In this document: piece after piece, positions 35,605 through 44,320 of the stretch
Layout of the letters: each line of letters opens with the position of its first letter
Position numbering within the stretch: position 1 is the stretch's first letter
Origin: Algibacter sp. L3A6
GTDB taxonomy: Bacteria; Bacteroidota; Bacteroidia; Flavobacteriales; Flavobacteriaceae
Length of the DNA: 64,000 nucleotides
Direction: 5' to 3'
NCBI RefSeq assembly: GCF_009796825.1
Contig: NZ_CP047030.1
Coordinates: 4,524,501-4,588,500, forward strand
The notes under the pieces: generated by a model
The model's database searches: none
Told to the model about the DNA's origin: nothing
The model's input: only the letters and a program-made list of their open reading frames with translations
Translations under genes and position numbers: made by a program

Positions 35605-38130
35605 ATGCAAAGCACGAAGTATTATTTTATATTACTAGTTTTTACTGTTTCATTTTTACAAGCACAAAAACCCAAAACACCAACATCTACAGAGATTTAC
35701 GAATCTATTGAAAAACTTAACTTTTTAGGTTCGGTATTGTATGTTGCCGCTCATCCCGACGATGAAAACACCCGATTAATTTCATACATGTCCAACGAAG
35801 TTAAAGCCCGTACAGCCTACCTATCTTTAACACGTGGCGATGGCGGACAAAACCTTATTGGCCCAGAAATAAGAGAACTATTAGGTGTTATTAGAACTCA
35901 AGAATTACTAGCTGCAAGACGTGTAGATGGTGGCGAACAATTTTTCTCTAGAGCTAACGATTTTGGTTACTCTAAACATCCCGATGAAACTTTAGAAATA
36001 TGGAATAAAGATCAAGTTTTAAGCGATGTAGTTTTAGCCATTCGGCAGTTTAAACCCGATGTTATTATTAATAGGTTCGACCATAGAACTCCAGGAAGCA
36101 CACATGGTCACCACACCAGTTCTGCCATATTAAGTTTAGAAGCTTTTGATTTAGCAAACAACAATACGGCTTATCCCGATCAATTAAAACAAACCGATTT
36201 ATGGCAACCAAAACGCCTGTTTTACAATACAAGTTGGTGGGCATATGGTAGCGAAGAAAAATTTAATGCTGTTGATAAAAGTAACATGTTAACTTTTGAT
36301 ATTGGTGTGTATTATCCTTTAAAAGGCTTATCAAATAACGAGGTTGCGGCACAAGCTAGAAGTCAACATTTATGCCAAGGTTTTGGTCGTACGTTAGATC
36401 GTGGATCGCAGAACGAATACATTGAATTTTTAAAAGGTGATCCTCTAGGTGAAAACAAAGATATTTTTGAAGGTATTGACACCTCATGGAATCGTGTAAA
36501 AGGCGGAAAAGCTATTGGAGATATTTTATACGACGTTGAAAATAATTTCAATTTTAAAGAACCTTCTCAGCATCTTCCGCAATTAATTAAAGCCTATAAA
36601 CTACTTCAAAACATAGAAAACGAACACTGGAAAACTCAAAAAACAAAAGCGTTAAAGTCGATTATATCGATGTGTGCTGGTTTATATTTAGAAGCATCGG
36701 CAGAAACACCGTGGGCAACTCAAAACGAAACCGTAACCTTAGATCTTGAAGTTTTAAACCGAAGCAATCAAAATATTACTCTAGAAAGTATTAAAAATGC
36801 CAATAGTGTAAATATTTCTAAACGCATTGAATTAACAGAAAACACCAAATTCAACTTCAAAGAAACCTTTAAAGTTGGTAGCCATCAAACACCTACTACA
36901 CCTTATTGGTTAACTAAAAAAGGAACTTTAGGTATGTATCAAGTAGATGATACGAGTTTAATTGGTTTACCCGAAACACCTAGAGTTTACCAAGTAGATT
37001 TTAATCTTCTTATAAATAATACACCTATTACGTTCACTAAAAATGTGGTTTATCGTTTTTCTAAACCAGAAAAAGGGGAACTATATCGTCCGTTTGAAAT
37101 TATCCCAGAAGTATCTGCTAAAATCACCGAAAAGGTTATTATTTTAAATTCTAATGCACAGCACGATATTTCCGTTATAGTAAAAGCTGGCCGAAATGAC
37201 TTAGAAGGATCTGTAGAAATTAGTCATCCAAAAGACTGGAGCATATTTCCTAAAAGCCAAAAAATTTCAATTAAAAATAAAGGTGAAGAGCAAACCTTGG
37301 TTTTCACTGTAATTCCTCCTAAAAACCAAAGTGAAGGTACTATTAGCCCTATTGTTCACATAGGCGATAAAAATTATACCAAAGAATTAATTGAAATTGA
37401 TTACGACCATATTCCCTTCCAAACGGTTTTACTACCAAGCGAAAGTAAAATTGTACGTTTAGATATTAAAAAGAAAGGCGAAAACATTGCCTATATACAA
37501 GGCGCAGGAGATGTAGTTCCAGAAAGTTTACAACAAATAGGTTATCAAGTACGTATTTTAAAACCAGACGAAATTAATGCAGAAACCCTAAGTAATTTTG
37601 ATGCTGTTGTGGTAGGCATTAGAGCTTATAACACGGTTGAAGAATTAAAATTCAAGCAAGATTTATTATTCGATTTTGTCGCTCAAGGCGGAAATATGAT
37701 TGTACAGTACAACACCAATCATCGCTTAAAAGTTGATAATTTAGCACCTTTTGATATTACACTTTCTCGTGATAGAGTTACCGATGAAACAGCCGAAGTT
37801 ACATTTTTAAACCCTCAACATCCCGTATTAAATTACCCTAACAAAATTACACAACACGATTTTGAAGGTTGGACGCAAGAACGTGGTTTATATTTCCCAA
37901 GTAAATGGGCACCTGCCTTTACTCCTATTTTATCTATGCATGATAAAGGTGAAACCGATAAAAAAGGAAGTTTACTTGTTTCAAAACACGGTAATGGCTA
38001 CTTTATTTATACTGGCTTAAGCTTTTTTAGAGAATTCCCTGCTGGTGTTTCTGGTGCTTATAGATTGTTTGCAAACATGCTTTCTATTGGTAAAGAAGAT
38101 TTAAAACAAGAAGCAAAACTAAACGATTAA
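35605..38130 (+). CDS. Exported PIG-L family deacetylase, long form
   Basis: 841 residues with signal peptide (about 1-20). The PIG-L zinc site is AHPDDEN (about 50-56), plus TRGDGGQN and HGHHTSS. This LmbE-like domain removes N-acetyl groups from amino sugars. The rest is two beta-rich parts and a C-terminal stretch (about 620-835) that looks like a glutamine-amidotransferase-like fold without an obvious catalytic Cys. First gene of a run with a membrane peptide, a symporter and a Gfo/Idh oxidoreductase, suggesting uptake and processing of an N-acetylated sugar. Confidence 0.87.
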   Translation: MQSTKYYFILLVFTVSFLQAQKPKTPTSTEIYESIEKLNFLGSVLYVAAHPDDENTRLISYMSNEVKARTAYLSLTRGDGGQNLIGPEIRELLGVIRTQELLAARRVDGGEQFFSRANDFGYSKHPDETLEIWNKDQVLSDVVLAIRQFKPDVIINRFDHRTPGSTHGHHTSSAILSLEAFDLANNNTAYPDQLKQTDLWQPKRLFYNTSWWAYGSEEKFNAVDKSNMLTFDIGVYYPLKGLSNNEVAAQARSQHLCQGFGRTLDRGSQNEYIEFLKGDPLGENKDIFEGIDTSWNRVKGGKAIGDILYDVENNFNFKEPSQHLPQLIKAYKLLQNIENEHWKTQKTKALKSIISMCAGLYLEASAETPWATQNETVTLDLEVLNRSNQNITLESIKNANSVNISKRIELTENTKFNFKETFKVGSHQTPTTPYWLTKKGTLGMYQVDDTSLIGLPETPRVYQVDFNLLINNTPITFTKNVVYRFSKPEKGELYRPFEIIPEVSAKITEKVIILNSNAQHDISVIVKAGRNDLEGSVEISHPKDWSIFPKSQKISIKNKGEEQTLVFTVIPPKNQSEGTISPIVHIGDKNYTKELIEIDYDHIPFQTVLLPSESKIVRLDIKKKGENIAYIQGAGDVVPESLQQIGYQVRILKPDEINAETLSNFDAVVVGIRAYNTVEELKFKQDLLFDFVAQGGNMIVQYNTNHRLKVDNLAPFDITLSRDRVTDETAEVTFLNPQHPVLNYPNKITQHDFEGWTQERGLYFPSKWAPAFTPILSMHDKGETDKKGSLLVSKHGNGYFIYTGLSFFREFPAGVSGAYRLFANMLSIGKEDLKQEAKLND

Positions 38131-38132
38131 TT

Positions 38133-38243
38133 ATGGAAGAAAATCAACCCAAAAAACCAGTTTGGTTAAAATTATATTCTGTAGTTTTAATTGCCAACGC
38201 CATCTATTTTATTCTATTTTATTTAATTACAAAAGCCTTTTAA
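38133..38243 (+). CDS. 36-residue membrane peptide between PIG-L and symporter genes
   Basis: Starts two bases after the PIG-L stop and ends three bases before the symporter ATG. It has a Pro/Lys-rich N-terminus (MEENQPKKPVWLKLY) then one hydrophobic helix (about 14-33). The tight spacing on both sides is strong evidence that it is translated. It may be a small subunit or stabiliser of the symporter. Confidence 0.7.
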   Translation: MEENQPKKPVWLKLYSVVLIANAIYFILFYLITKAF

Positions 38244-38246
38244 TTT

Positions 38247-39959
38247 ATGGAAACTTTAAATTGGATCGATTGGGCCGTACTTTGCTTTACACTAATAGCC
38301 ATAGTAGCTTACGGAACATACCAAACACGAGGCAGCCGTAATGTACAAGATTATTTAAAAGGCGGAAACACCTCTAAATGGTGGACTATTGGCTTATCAG
38401 TTATGGCTACACAAGCTAGTGCTATCACCTTTTTATCAACACCAGGGCAAGCCTTTAACGATGGTATGGGCTTTGTTCAATTTTACTTTGGCTTACCAAT
38501 AGCCATGGTAGTTATTTGTATGGTTTTTATACCCTTATACCATAGATTAAAAGTATATACAGCATACGAATTTCTAGAAAATAGATTCGATTTAAAAACA
38601 AGAACCTTAACAGCAATTCTATTTTTAATTCAACGTGGTTTAGCAGCAGGAATTACCATTTTTGCTCCTGCTATAATACTTTCTGTGGTTCTTAAATGGG
38701 ATTTACTCACCCTAAATATTGTTATTGGCTTACTCGTTATTATCTACACCGTTTCTGGTGGTACACGTGCGGTAAACGTCACACAGAAACATCAAATGGT
38801 TATTATTTTTATTGGTATGTTGGTGGCTTTCTTTTTAATTGTGAGCAAACTACCGCAAGACATTACTTTTAGCAAAGCACTTGATATTGCAGGAGCTAGC
38901 GGAAAAATGGAAGTTTTAGATTTTTCATTCAATTTAAATAATCGTTATACATTTTGGAGTGGTATTATTGGTGGTACATTTTTAATGTTATCTTATTTTG
39001 GTACCGACCAAAGCCAAGTACAGCGCTACCTTTCGGGAAAATCGGTTAAAGAAATGCAATTGGGTTTAATTTTTAACGGACTTTTAAAAATACCGATGCA
39101 ATTCTTTATTTTATTTGTGGGTATAATGGTTTTCGTGTTTTATCAATTTAATGAAGCACCTGTAAACTTTAACCCAACCGCTACGGAGGTTGTGTTACAA
39201 TCTAAATATGCCGATGAATACAAAACGCTTCAGGCAGAACAAACAGCTATTTTTAACGATAAGCAAAATATTATTAAATCGTTCTTAAATTCTGATAATC
39301 CCGATGCTTCAAAATACATTGCATTAGCAAATGAAGCCAATGATGAACTAAGAAAAGAAGCCAGAGATTTAATTGATAAAGCTTCGGAAAGTGAAAACAT
39401 AAAAATAGAAAGCAATGATAAAGATTATGTATTTATCCATTTCATTCTAAACAATTTACCTCGTGGATTAATCGGTTTACTTTTAGCCGTTATTCTAAGT
39501 GCAGCCATGTCTAGCACAGCAAGTGAATTAAACGCTTTAGGCTCTACCACTACCATAGATTTATACAAACGAAATACAAGCGAAAAAACAGAAGAAGAGA
39601 TGGTAAAAGCATCTCGCTGGTTTACTTTTGCTTGGGGAATAATAGCTATAGGCGTAGCTTGTGTTGCTAATTTGGCTGAAAACTTAATTCAGTTAGTAAA
39701 CATTATTGGTTCTATATTTTATGGTAATGTTCTTGGTGTTTTTCTTCTAGCATTTTTCTTTAAATTTGTAAAAGGTAATGCCGTATTTATTGGCGCATTA
39801 TTAACACAAGTTATTGTTATTGCACTATATCTATTAGATTTAAACGAAGTGATTAACCTACCATTTCTATGGTTAAATTTTGTGGGTTGCGCTATTGTAA
39901 TTTCAATTTCATGTATCATCCAAATACTTATTCCAAATGACAAATCAATCAGAAGTTAA
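38247..39959 (+). CDS. Sodium:solute symporter (SSS family)
   Basis: 570 residues, about 13 or 14 membrane helices with the LeuT-like core (QRGLAAGITIFAPA, FGTDQSQVQRYLSG). Sodium-driven uptake, most like sugar transporters of this family. An insert of about 70 charged residues (about 310-380) lies between helices. Overlaps the next gene by 23 bp. Confidence 0.9.
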   Translation: METLNWIDWAVLCFTLIAIVAYGTYQTRGSRNVQDYLKGGNTSKWWTIGLSVMATQASAITFLSTPGQAFNDGMGFVQFYFGLPIAMVVICMVFIPLYHRLKVYTAYEFLENRFDLKTRTLTAILFLIQRGLAAGITIFAPAIILSVVLKWDLLTLNIVIGLLVIIYTVSGGTRAVNVTQKHQMVIIFIGMLVAFFLIVSKLPQDITFSKALDIAGASGKMEVLDFSFNLNNRYTFWSGIIGGTFLMLSYFGTDQSQVQRYLSGKSVKEMQLGLIFNGLLKIPMQFFILFVGIMVFVFYQFNEAPVNFNPTATEVVLQSKYADEYKTLQAEQTAIFNDKQNIIKSFLNSDNPDASKYIALANEANDELRKEARDLIDKASESENIKIESNDKDYVFIHFILNNLPRGLIGLLLAVILSAAMSSTASELNALGSTTTIDLYKRNTSEKTEEEMVKASRWFTFAWGIIAIGVACVANLAENLIQLVNIIGSIFYGNVLGVFLLAFFFKFVKGNAVFIGALLTQVIVIALYLLDLNEVINLPFLWLNFVGCAIVISISCIIQILIPNDKSIRS

Positions 39960-40923
39960 AACTATAAACTGGGGCATTATTGGCTTAGGAAATATTGCTA
40001 ATAAATTTGCATCAGATTTATTAACCATTCCAAATACTAAACTTTACGCTGTAGCTTCACGTTCACAGGAAAAAGCAGATTTATTTACTGATAAATATGA
40101 TGCTACTCACGCTTATAGCAGCTACGAAGCCCTAGTAAAAGATAAAAACATTGATGCTGTATACATAGCAACACCGCATGCTTTACATAAAGAAAACACC
40201 TTATTATGCCTAGAACATGGCATAGCCGTTTTATGTGAAAAACCATTTGCGATGGATGCTAATGAAGTTAGCACTATGATAGCGAAAGCCAAAGAAAAAA
40301 ATGTGTTGCTCATGGAAGCACTTTGGACGTACTTTTTACCACATTATCAATTTGTTTTAAAGGAGCTGAAAAATGAAACTTACGGCAAACTTCTAAAAAT
40401 GGAAGCCGATTTTGGTTTTCATCGTGATTTTGATACATCGTCTAGATTGTTCAACAAATCTTTAGGTGGTGGAAGTTTATTAGATATTGGTATTTACCCA
40501 ATTTTTGCAGCATTGTCTACTCTAGGGCTTCCGAAAGATATGCAAGCCGATGCTACTTTTTTTGAAAATGGCGCCGATTCTACGTGCAGCATGACCTTTA
40601 CTTACCCCAATGGTGAAACTGCTAAACTAAAAAGTACACTTTTAGAACCTTCTCCAACCGAAGCTGTTTTTTATTGCGAACACGCTACCATCAAAATAAA
40701 TACCATGTTCCACATGCCAACTACAGTCACTGTAATCGCTAACGGGGAAGAAAAAACTTTAGATTTTGGTTATAAAACTATTGGTTATAACTACGAGGCT
40801 ATTCATTTTAATGAATTAATACGTGTAGGTAAAACGGAAAGTGATATTATGACTTTTGATTTTAGTGAAAAACTTATAAATACTTTAGACACCGTTAGAA
40901 AACTTATTAAGCTAGAATATTAA
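39937..40923 (+). CDS. Gfo/Idh/MocA oxidoreductase
   Basis: 328 residues. N-terminal NAD(P) fold (WGIIGLGNIANKFA), the EKPFAM motif with the catalytic Lys and the C-terminal alpha/beta domain (GGGSLLDIGIYPI). Acts on a sugar or sugar derivative; substrate unknown. Ends at a perfect terminator. Confidence 0.9.
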   Translation: MTNQSEVKTINWGIIGLGNIANKFASDLLTIPNTKLYAVASRSQEKADLFTDKYDATHAYSSYEALVKDKNIDAVYIATPHALHKENTLLCLEHGIAVLCEKPFAMDANEVSTMIAKAKEKNVLLMEALWTYFLPHYQFVLKELKNETYGKLLKMEADFGFHRDFDTSSRLFNKSLGGGSLLDIGIYPIFAALSTLGLPKDMQADATFFENGADSTCSMTFTYPNGETAKLKSTLLEPSPTEAVFYCEHATIKINTMFHMPTTVTVIANGEEKTLDFGYKTIGYNYEAIHFNELIRVGKTESDIMTFDFSEKLINTLDTVRKLIKLEY

Positions 40924-40954
40924 AAGCATATTTTCTTTAATAAATTATAAATCT

Positions 40955-40990
40955 GTCCGATAAGTTCGTAATTAACTTATCGGACATTTT
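40955..40990 (+). terminator. Terminator of the PIG-L operon
   Basis: GTCCGATAAGTT / AACTTATCGGAC, a perfect 12-bp stem with 7-base loop, followed by ATTTTTG. Confidence 0.85.
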
Positions 40991-41039
40991 TGTTATATTT
41001 AAAATCTGTAATACAACATGAATATGGGGTTATACTTAT

Positions 41040-41052
41040 GTTAGGTGTAAGC
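41040..41052 (+). repeat. Left boundary of a cassette-like array
   Basis: GTTAGGTGTAAGC. The heptamer GTTAGGT fits the GTTRRRY core of integron recombination sites, and this 13-mer is complementary at 12 of 13 positions to GCCTACACCTAAC at 41713-41725, beyond the next gene. The sequence TTATAC just before it recurs at the other boundaries. Confidence 0.45.
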
Positions 41053-41100
41053 TGTGAAAATACGTCTAAATTCAAAATTTCGTAATTTATAAAATATTAA

Positions 41101-41709
41101 ATGAATACTGAAAAACTGATTTACGATAAGGTTGTTGGTTATATGCTTAAAATAATTAAGTCAGGAATTAAAATCAATAAATTTAAAAACAAATTTAACG
41201 CGATTAAGCACGGTGACTATGTTTGTTTTATAGAGCTACTGAAAGTTGGTATTCCCCAAGATATAGTAGTAAACAAAATCGGAGAAGGAATTATTCCAAC
41301 TGAAAAACAACTTGAACAAAAAAATGTTGATTTTCTTTTTTTATTATTAGCTAGTAAATCATTATTGGAATTTTATAAAGAATGCTATTTAGAATATGGA
41401 GAAATAATAGACAAAGATTTATCAGATAAAGATTTTGAAAATTTAGCAAATTTTGAAATGGTTCTTAGAATGTTTTATAATAACACATTTGAATATAATG
41501 GAAGAATTAACTTAATTGATATAATTGAAAAATATATGAATCATAAAGGAATATCAAAACCTGAAATTGAAAAAATACAAATTGGTAGAACTTTTTTGAA
41601 TATGGTGAAAGGACATAAAGCAAACTTTGAAAATTATAATCAAGGTTTAATTGCGTTTAATGAATCTTTAAAAATATTAGGAAAATATAAAATTGAATTA
41701 TTATCATAA
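41101..41709 (+). CDS. Hypothetical protein, cassette 1
   Basis: 202 residues, acidic, mostly helical, no signal peptide or membrane helix. I do not recognise it. It fills the space between the boundary at 41040 and a large palindrome at 41719, the position a single gene has within an integron cassette. Its codons are more AT-rich than those of neighbouring core genes, consistent with transfer. Confidence 0.6.
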   Translation: MNTEKLIYDKVVGYMLKIIKSGIKINKFKNKFNAIKHGDYVCFIELLKVGIPQDIVVNKIGEGIIPTEKQLEQKNVDFLFLLLASKSLLEFYKECYLEYGEIIDKDLSDKDFENLANFEMVLRMFYNNTFEYNGRINLIDIIEKYMNHKGISKPEIEKIQIGRTFLNMVKGHKANFENYNQGLIAFNESLKILGKYKIELLS

Positions 41710-41718
41710 AAAGCCTAC

Positions 41719-41853
41719 ACCTAACATTGTACAAAAATAATGCGTAAGTTTATTTCTAAATCAAAAGTTAGTGCTTGTTTGCTTGCTTCTGATTTTCCTT
41801 CGGAAAATCCTCGCACCCTAACTACGCACTATTCTTATACGTAACCGTTGTAT
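41719..41853 (+). repeat. attC-like palindrome 1
   Basis: ACCTAAC (41719-41725) through GTTGTAT (41847-41853). The arms GTACAAAAATAATGCG (41729-41744) and CGCACTATTCTTATAC (41825-41840) pair over 16 positions. On the bottom strand all three imperfect pairs become G-T, so that strand folds best, as in attC. Inside, GTTAG..GC pairs with GC..CTAAC, and GATTTTCC (41791-41798) with GGAAAATC (41802-41809). Length 135 bp, within the attC range. Confidence 0.55.
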
Positions 41854-41951
41854 GCCTTTCAAAATCTGTATATCCCAAAATAACCCAACCTTTATAAACT
41901 TGAAAAAAATCTCAATAGGATATCCTATTTTCAGTTCATAAACCTCGTTAT

Positions 41952-42536
41952 TTACTCAAGGATCACCCATTGTTTAAATTTTCCTTCTATTTCAGAAGAT
42001 AGTTCCAAGGTTAGAGAACGAAACATATAGATTCCAGCAGCAGCACTAGTTTCACCTACAGTAAGGCAAAGGGTAGGATCATCTTCTGGAACAAATTCTC
42101 CGTTATCTTCGTTATAAATAAATTTCTGATCGGATGAACTCGTATCACTTTCTACAAGTCTTAAGCTCATTCCCTCTGTAGGTCCTCCAGACATTTCTAT
42201 ACAGAAACCAGTAAACTCAACCGAACAAATCTGAAGTGTTTCTTCATTATAAACAAATTGAACATCACCACCGCTTGCCTTACAAGAATGTGCATGTAGT
42301 TCTTCATTGAAACCATTACCTCTCGTGTCAATACAATATCCTAGTTGATCTTGTTCATCCAGATTGTCTGCAAGATGAATCACAGGTGAAGGAGTTTGGA
42401 TAATAGGAGGATTTACAACCGTTGTATCCTCAGGTTCATTTTCCAGAGATGGAACTTCTTTTTCTTGTTTGGAGCAACTCAGGGAAAAAATAATGAAACA
42501 TAATAAGCTTATATATTTCATTTTATTATTCTTCAT
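41952..42536 (-). CDS. Lipoprotein with ricin-lectin-like repeats, cassette 2
   Basis: 194 residues from the ATG at 42536 (MKNNKMKYISLL; ATG at 42521 also possible). Lipoprotein signal ends IFSLSC. After a Pro/Thr linker come repeats with Cys and Q-F/W patterns (GYCIDTRGNG, QFVYNEE, TLCLTVGE, KQWVILE) like a ricin-type beta-trefoil sugar-binding fold. Function unknown. It is transcribed against the other cassette genes. Confidence 0.6.
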   Translation of the reverse strand: MKNNKMKYISLLCFIIFSLSCSKQEKEVPSLENEPEDTTVVNPPIIQTPSPVIHLADNLDEQDQLGYCIDTRGNGFNEELHAHSCKASGGDVQFVYNEETLQICSVEFTGFCIEMSGGPTEGMSLRLVESDTSSSDQKFIYNEDNGEFVPEDDPTLCLTVGETSAAAGIYMFRSLTLELSSEIEGKFKQWVILE

Positions 42537-42701
42537 TTTTTTGATTTGTTCTTTAATAATTTTCACAAGATGAATTGTTTTGTTAGAATTAATAATTTTA
42601 TTATTCAAATTTTAGACTCTATTCTAGCTAAAAAGTTTAACGGGTAAGTCAAAAAATGGAGAATTAAAATACATTTGTTTTCATTAGAGACCAAAAGCGG
42701 T

Positions 42702-42893
42702 ATACAATAATGTATAAAAAACATAGGGTAATTTCGTTGAATTTTAACATTAAATATACCTAGAAAATCCACTAATAATAAAATGGGGCTTTTAAGTAAA
42801 AAATAAAAGCAAAATATTTATATTTAGCTAAGTTATAAAACGAAACGATAGTGCTCATCACCTGCCCTACGTTTCTTATGCTAAACGTTAACG
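42702..42893 (+). repeat. attC-like palindrome 2
   Basis: ATACAAT (42702-42708) through GTTAACG (42887-42893). GTATAAAAAACATAGGG (42712-42728) pairs with CCCTACGTTTCTTATGC (42865-42881) at 14 of 17 positions, with the changed positions partly matching those of palindrome 1. The heptamer GTTGTAT that begins this cassette (41847) is complementary to ATACAAT at 6 of 7. At about 190 bp it is longer than most attC sites. Confidence 0.45.
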
Positions 42894-42898
42894 AACAT

Positions 42899-43378
42899 TT
42901 GAAAAAACATGTCCTAATATTATTTCTAATTATACTTTCAGCTTGTAAACAGGTAAGTATAATTGAAAATCCAAACGGAATTTGGACTGAACCCGAATTG
43001 ATGGAATTGAATTCTATTGTTTCTGAATTTGATAAAATCTTAACGACTAAACACAAAACAAATTCCAAAAAAAAAGCATATTTGGAATATCAAAAAGACA
43101 TCTTCCAAAACCAAATTGTACCGAATTTAAACGGAATCGAAAAATTGAGTTCTGATATAAACAAGTATGTGGTTTTTGACAAAATTTGGTGGAAAAATAC
43201 GGATTCGAATACTGAACATTTTAATTTAAAAACTAATAGTAATTACATAAAGTATTTAACCAGAATTGGAAAGCAATCTGATTTTATAAATAATTATGCT
43301 GACCAACTAAATCAAGCAAGTGACTTACAACCTTCATTGATTTCTGGATTTACCAAAAACATTGAAACAATGATCTGA
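42899..43378 (+). CDS. Small lipoprotein, possibly frameshifted, cassette 3
   Basis: 159 residues from the TTG at 42899, which gives MKKHVLILFLIILSAC, a textbook lipoprotein signal; an ATG at 42878 would begin inside the palindrome. The body is helical and charged, not recognised. The frame stops with TGA at 43376-43378, while another frame opens from about 43366 and reads NDLNDKNNRLIFEIDYLTLINR to TAA at 43435-43437. This looks like the true C-terminus displaced by a small indel. Confidence 0.5.
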   Translation: MKKHVLILFLIILSACKQVSIIENPNGIWTEPELMELNSIVSEFDKILTTKHKTNSKKKAYLEYQKDIFQNQIVPNLNGIEKLSSDINKYVVFDKIWWKNTDSNTEHFNLKTNSNYIKYLTRIGKQSDFINNYADQLNQASDLQPSLISGFTKNIETMI

Positions 43379-43484
43379 ATGACAAAAATAATCGTCTGAT
43401 TTTCGAAATAGATTATCTGACCTTAATAAACCGATAAACAAAAACCGTAGATAACACTGCATAAACATTGACAATAACATAAAA

Positions 43485-43682
43485 ATGACGCTCAAAACAA
43501 TAAACGAAAAAGCAAATAAAACAATTGGAATTGAAGGAATGACTGTCAATGAAAGACTTTATGTTTCAGGGTTAATGGATGTTTTTGACCGAGCAAAAAA
43601 AAATGATATAGAATTAGCCAAGACAATTCTTAAAGCACTTAAAGTTGACTTAAAATCAATAGAAAAAATCGTTAAAGGATGA
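43485..43682 (+). CDS. Small conserved-type protein, cassette 3
   Basis: 65 residues, no signal peptide. The stretch MTVNERLYVSGLMDVFDRAK followed by a Lys-rich helical tail (LAKTILKALKVD) resembles a small family often seen among hypothetical proteins; function unknown. It sits between the broken lipoprotein gene and palindrome 3. Confidence 0.6.
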   Translation: MTLKTINEKANKTIGIEGMTVNERLYVSGLMDVFDRAKKNDIELAKTILKALKVDLKSIEKIVKG

Positions 43683-43707
43683 AATACATCTTTTCTATAA
43701 AAAGAAG

Positions 43708-43829
43708 CATTAACAAAATCTAAAATTGAATAATTCAAAAAGTAAATTAAAAAAAATAATTGTGGTTTTATTCCACTTCATAAATACCTAGCTCACAAAA
43801 CTCAACTATTTTTACATCTAACGTTACCC
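43708..43829 (+). repeat. attC-like palindrome 3 (weaker)
   Basis: CATTAAC (43708-43714) is complementary at 6 of 7 to GTTAACG that begins cassette 3 (42887). AAAAATAATTGTG (43752-43764) pairs with CTCAACTATTTTT (43801-43813) at 11 of 13, with an inner GTGG/CCAC. Ends ACGTTACCC with GTT at 43823-43825. In such AT-rich sequence the match is less convincing than the first two. Confidence 0.35.
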
Positions 43830-43843
43830 AACACTCCTCCAAA

Positions 43844-44320
43844 ATGCCAAAAATCAAACTTCAAACAAAGATAAAAGCTACTAGAAACATAGTATTTGAT
43901 CTCTCGCGAAGTATCGATTTACACAAAATTTCAACGGAACACACAAACGAAGAAGCCATCGCAGGAAAAACGAGTGGATTAATAGGAATGAACGAAAGCG
44001 TAACGTGGAGAGCAAAACACTTTGGTGTTTATCAAAACTTGACTTCCAAAATCACCGAGTACAACCGACCAAAATACTTTACAGACCAAATGGTAAAAGG
44101 GGCTTTCAAAGAATTTAAACACGAACATCACTTTGAGGAATTGAATGATGAGACTTTAATGACAGACCTTTTTTATTACAAATCCCCTTTTGGAATGCTA
44201 GGTGAAATAGCTGATAAGTTGTTCCTCAAAAAATATATGATTGAATTACTCACTGAACGAAATCGCATTGTAAAGCAGTTTGCGGAATCTGAAAGGTGGA
44301 AAGAAATAATATCTAAATAA
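43844..44320 (+). CDS. SRPBCC/polyketide-cyclase-like protein
   Basis: 158 residues with a START/Bet v1-like pattern: N-terminal strand and helices (KIKATRNIVFDLSRSID), central strands (ESVTWRAKHFGV, KEFKHEHHFEEL) and a long C-terminal helix. Probably binds a hydrophobic ligand; no role known. It lies just after boundary GTT 43823, so it may be the last cassette. Confidence 0.75.
   Translation: MPKIKLQTKIKATRNIVFDLSRSIDLHKISTEHTNEEAIAGKTSGLIGMNESVTWRAKHFGVYQNLTSKITEYNRPKYFTDQMVKGAFKEFKHEHHFEELNDETLMTDLFYYKSPFGMLGEIADKLFLKKYMIELLTERNRIVKQFAESERWKEIISK

Noticed and set aside
41914..41929. Perfect palindrome AATAGGATATCCTATT near the end of the lectin-like gene
   Set aside because: No loop, no T-run and AT-rich context; may be chance.
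42851..42898. Upstream start of the cassette-3 lipoprotein
   Set aside because: It would place the N-terminus within the palindrome and ahead of a complete lipoprotein signal that starts at TTG 42899.
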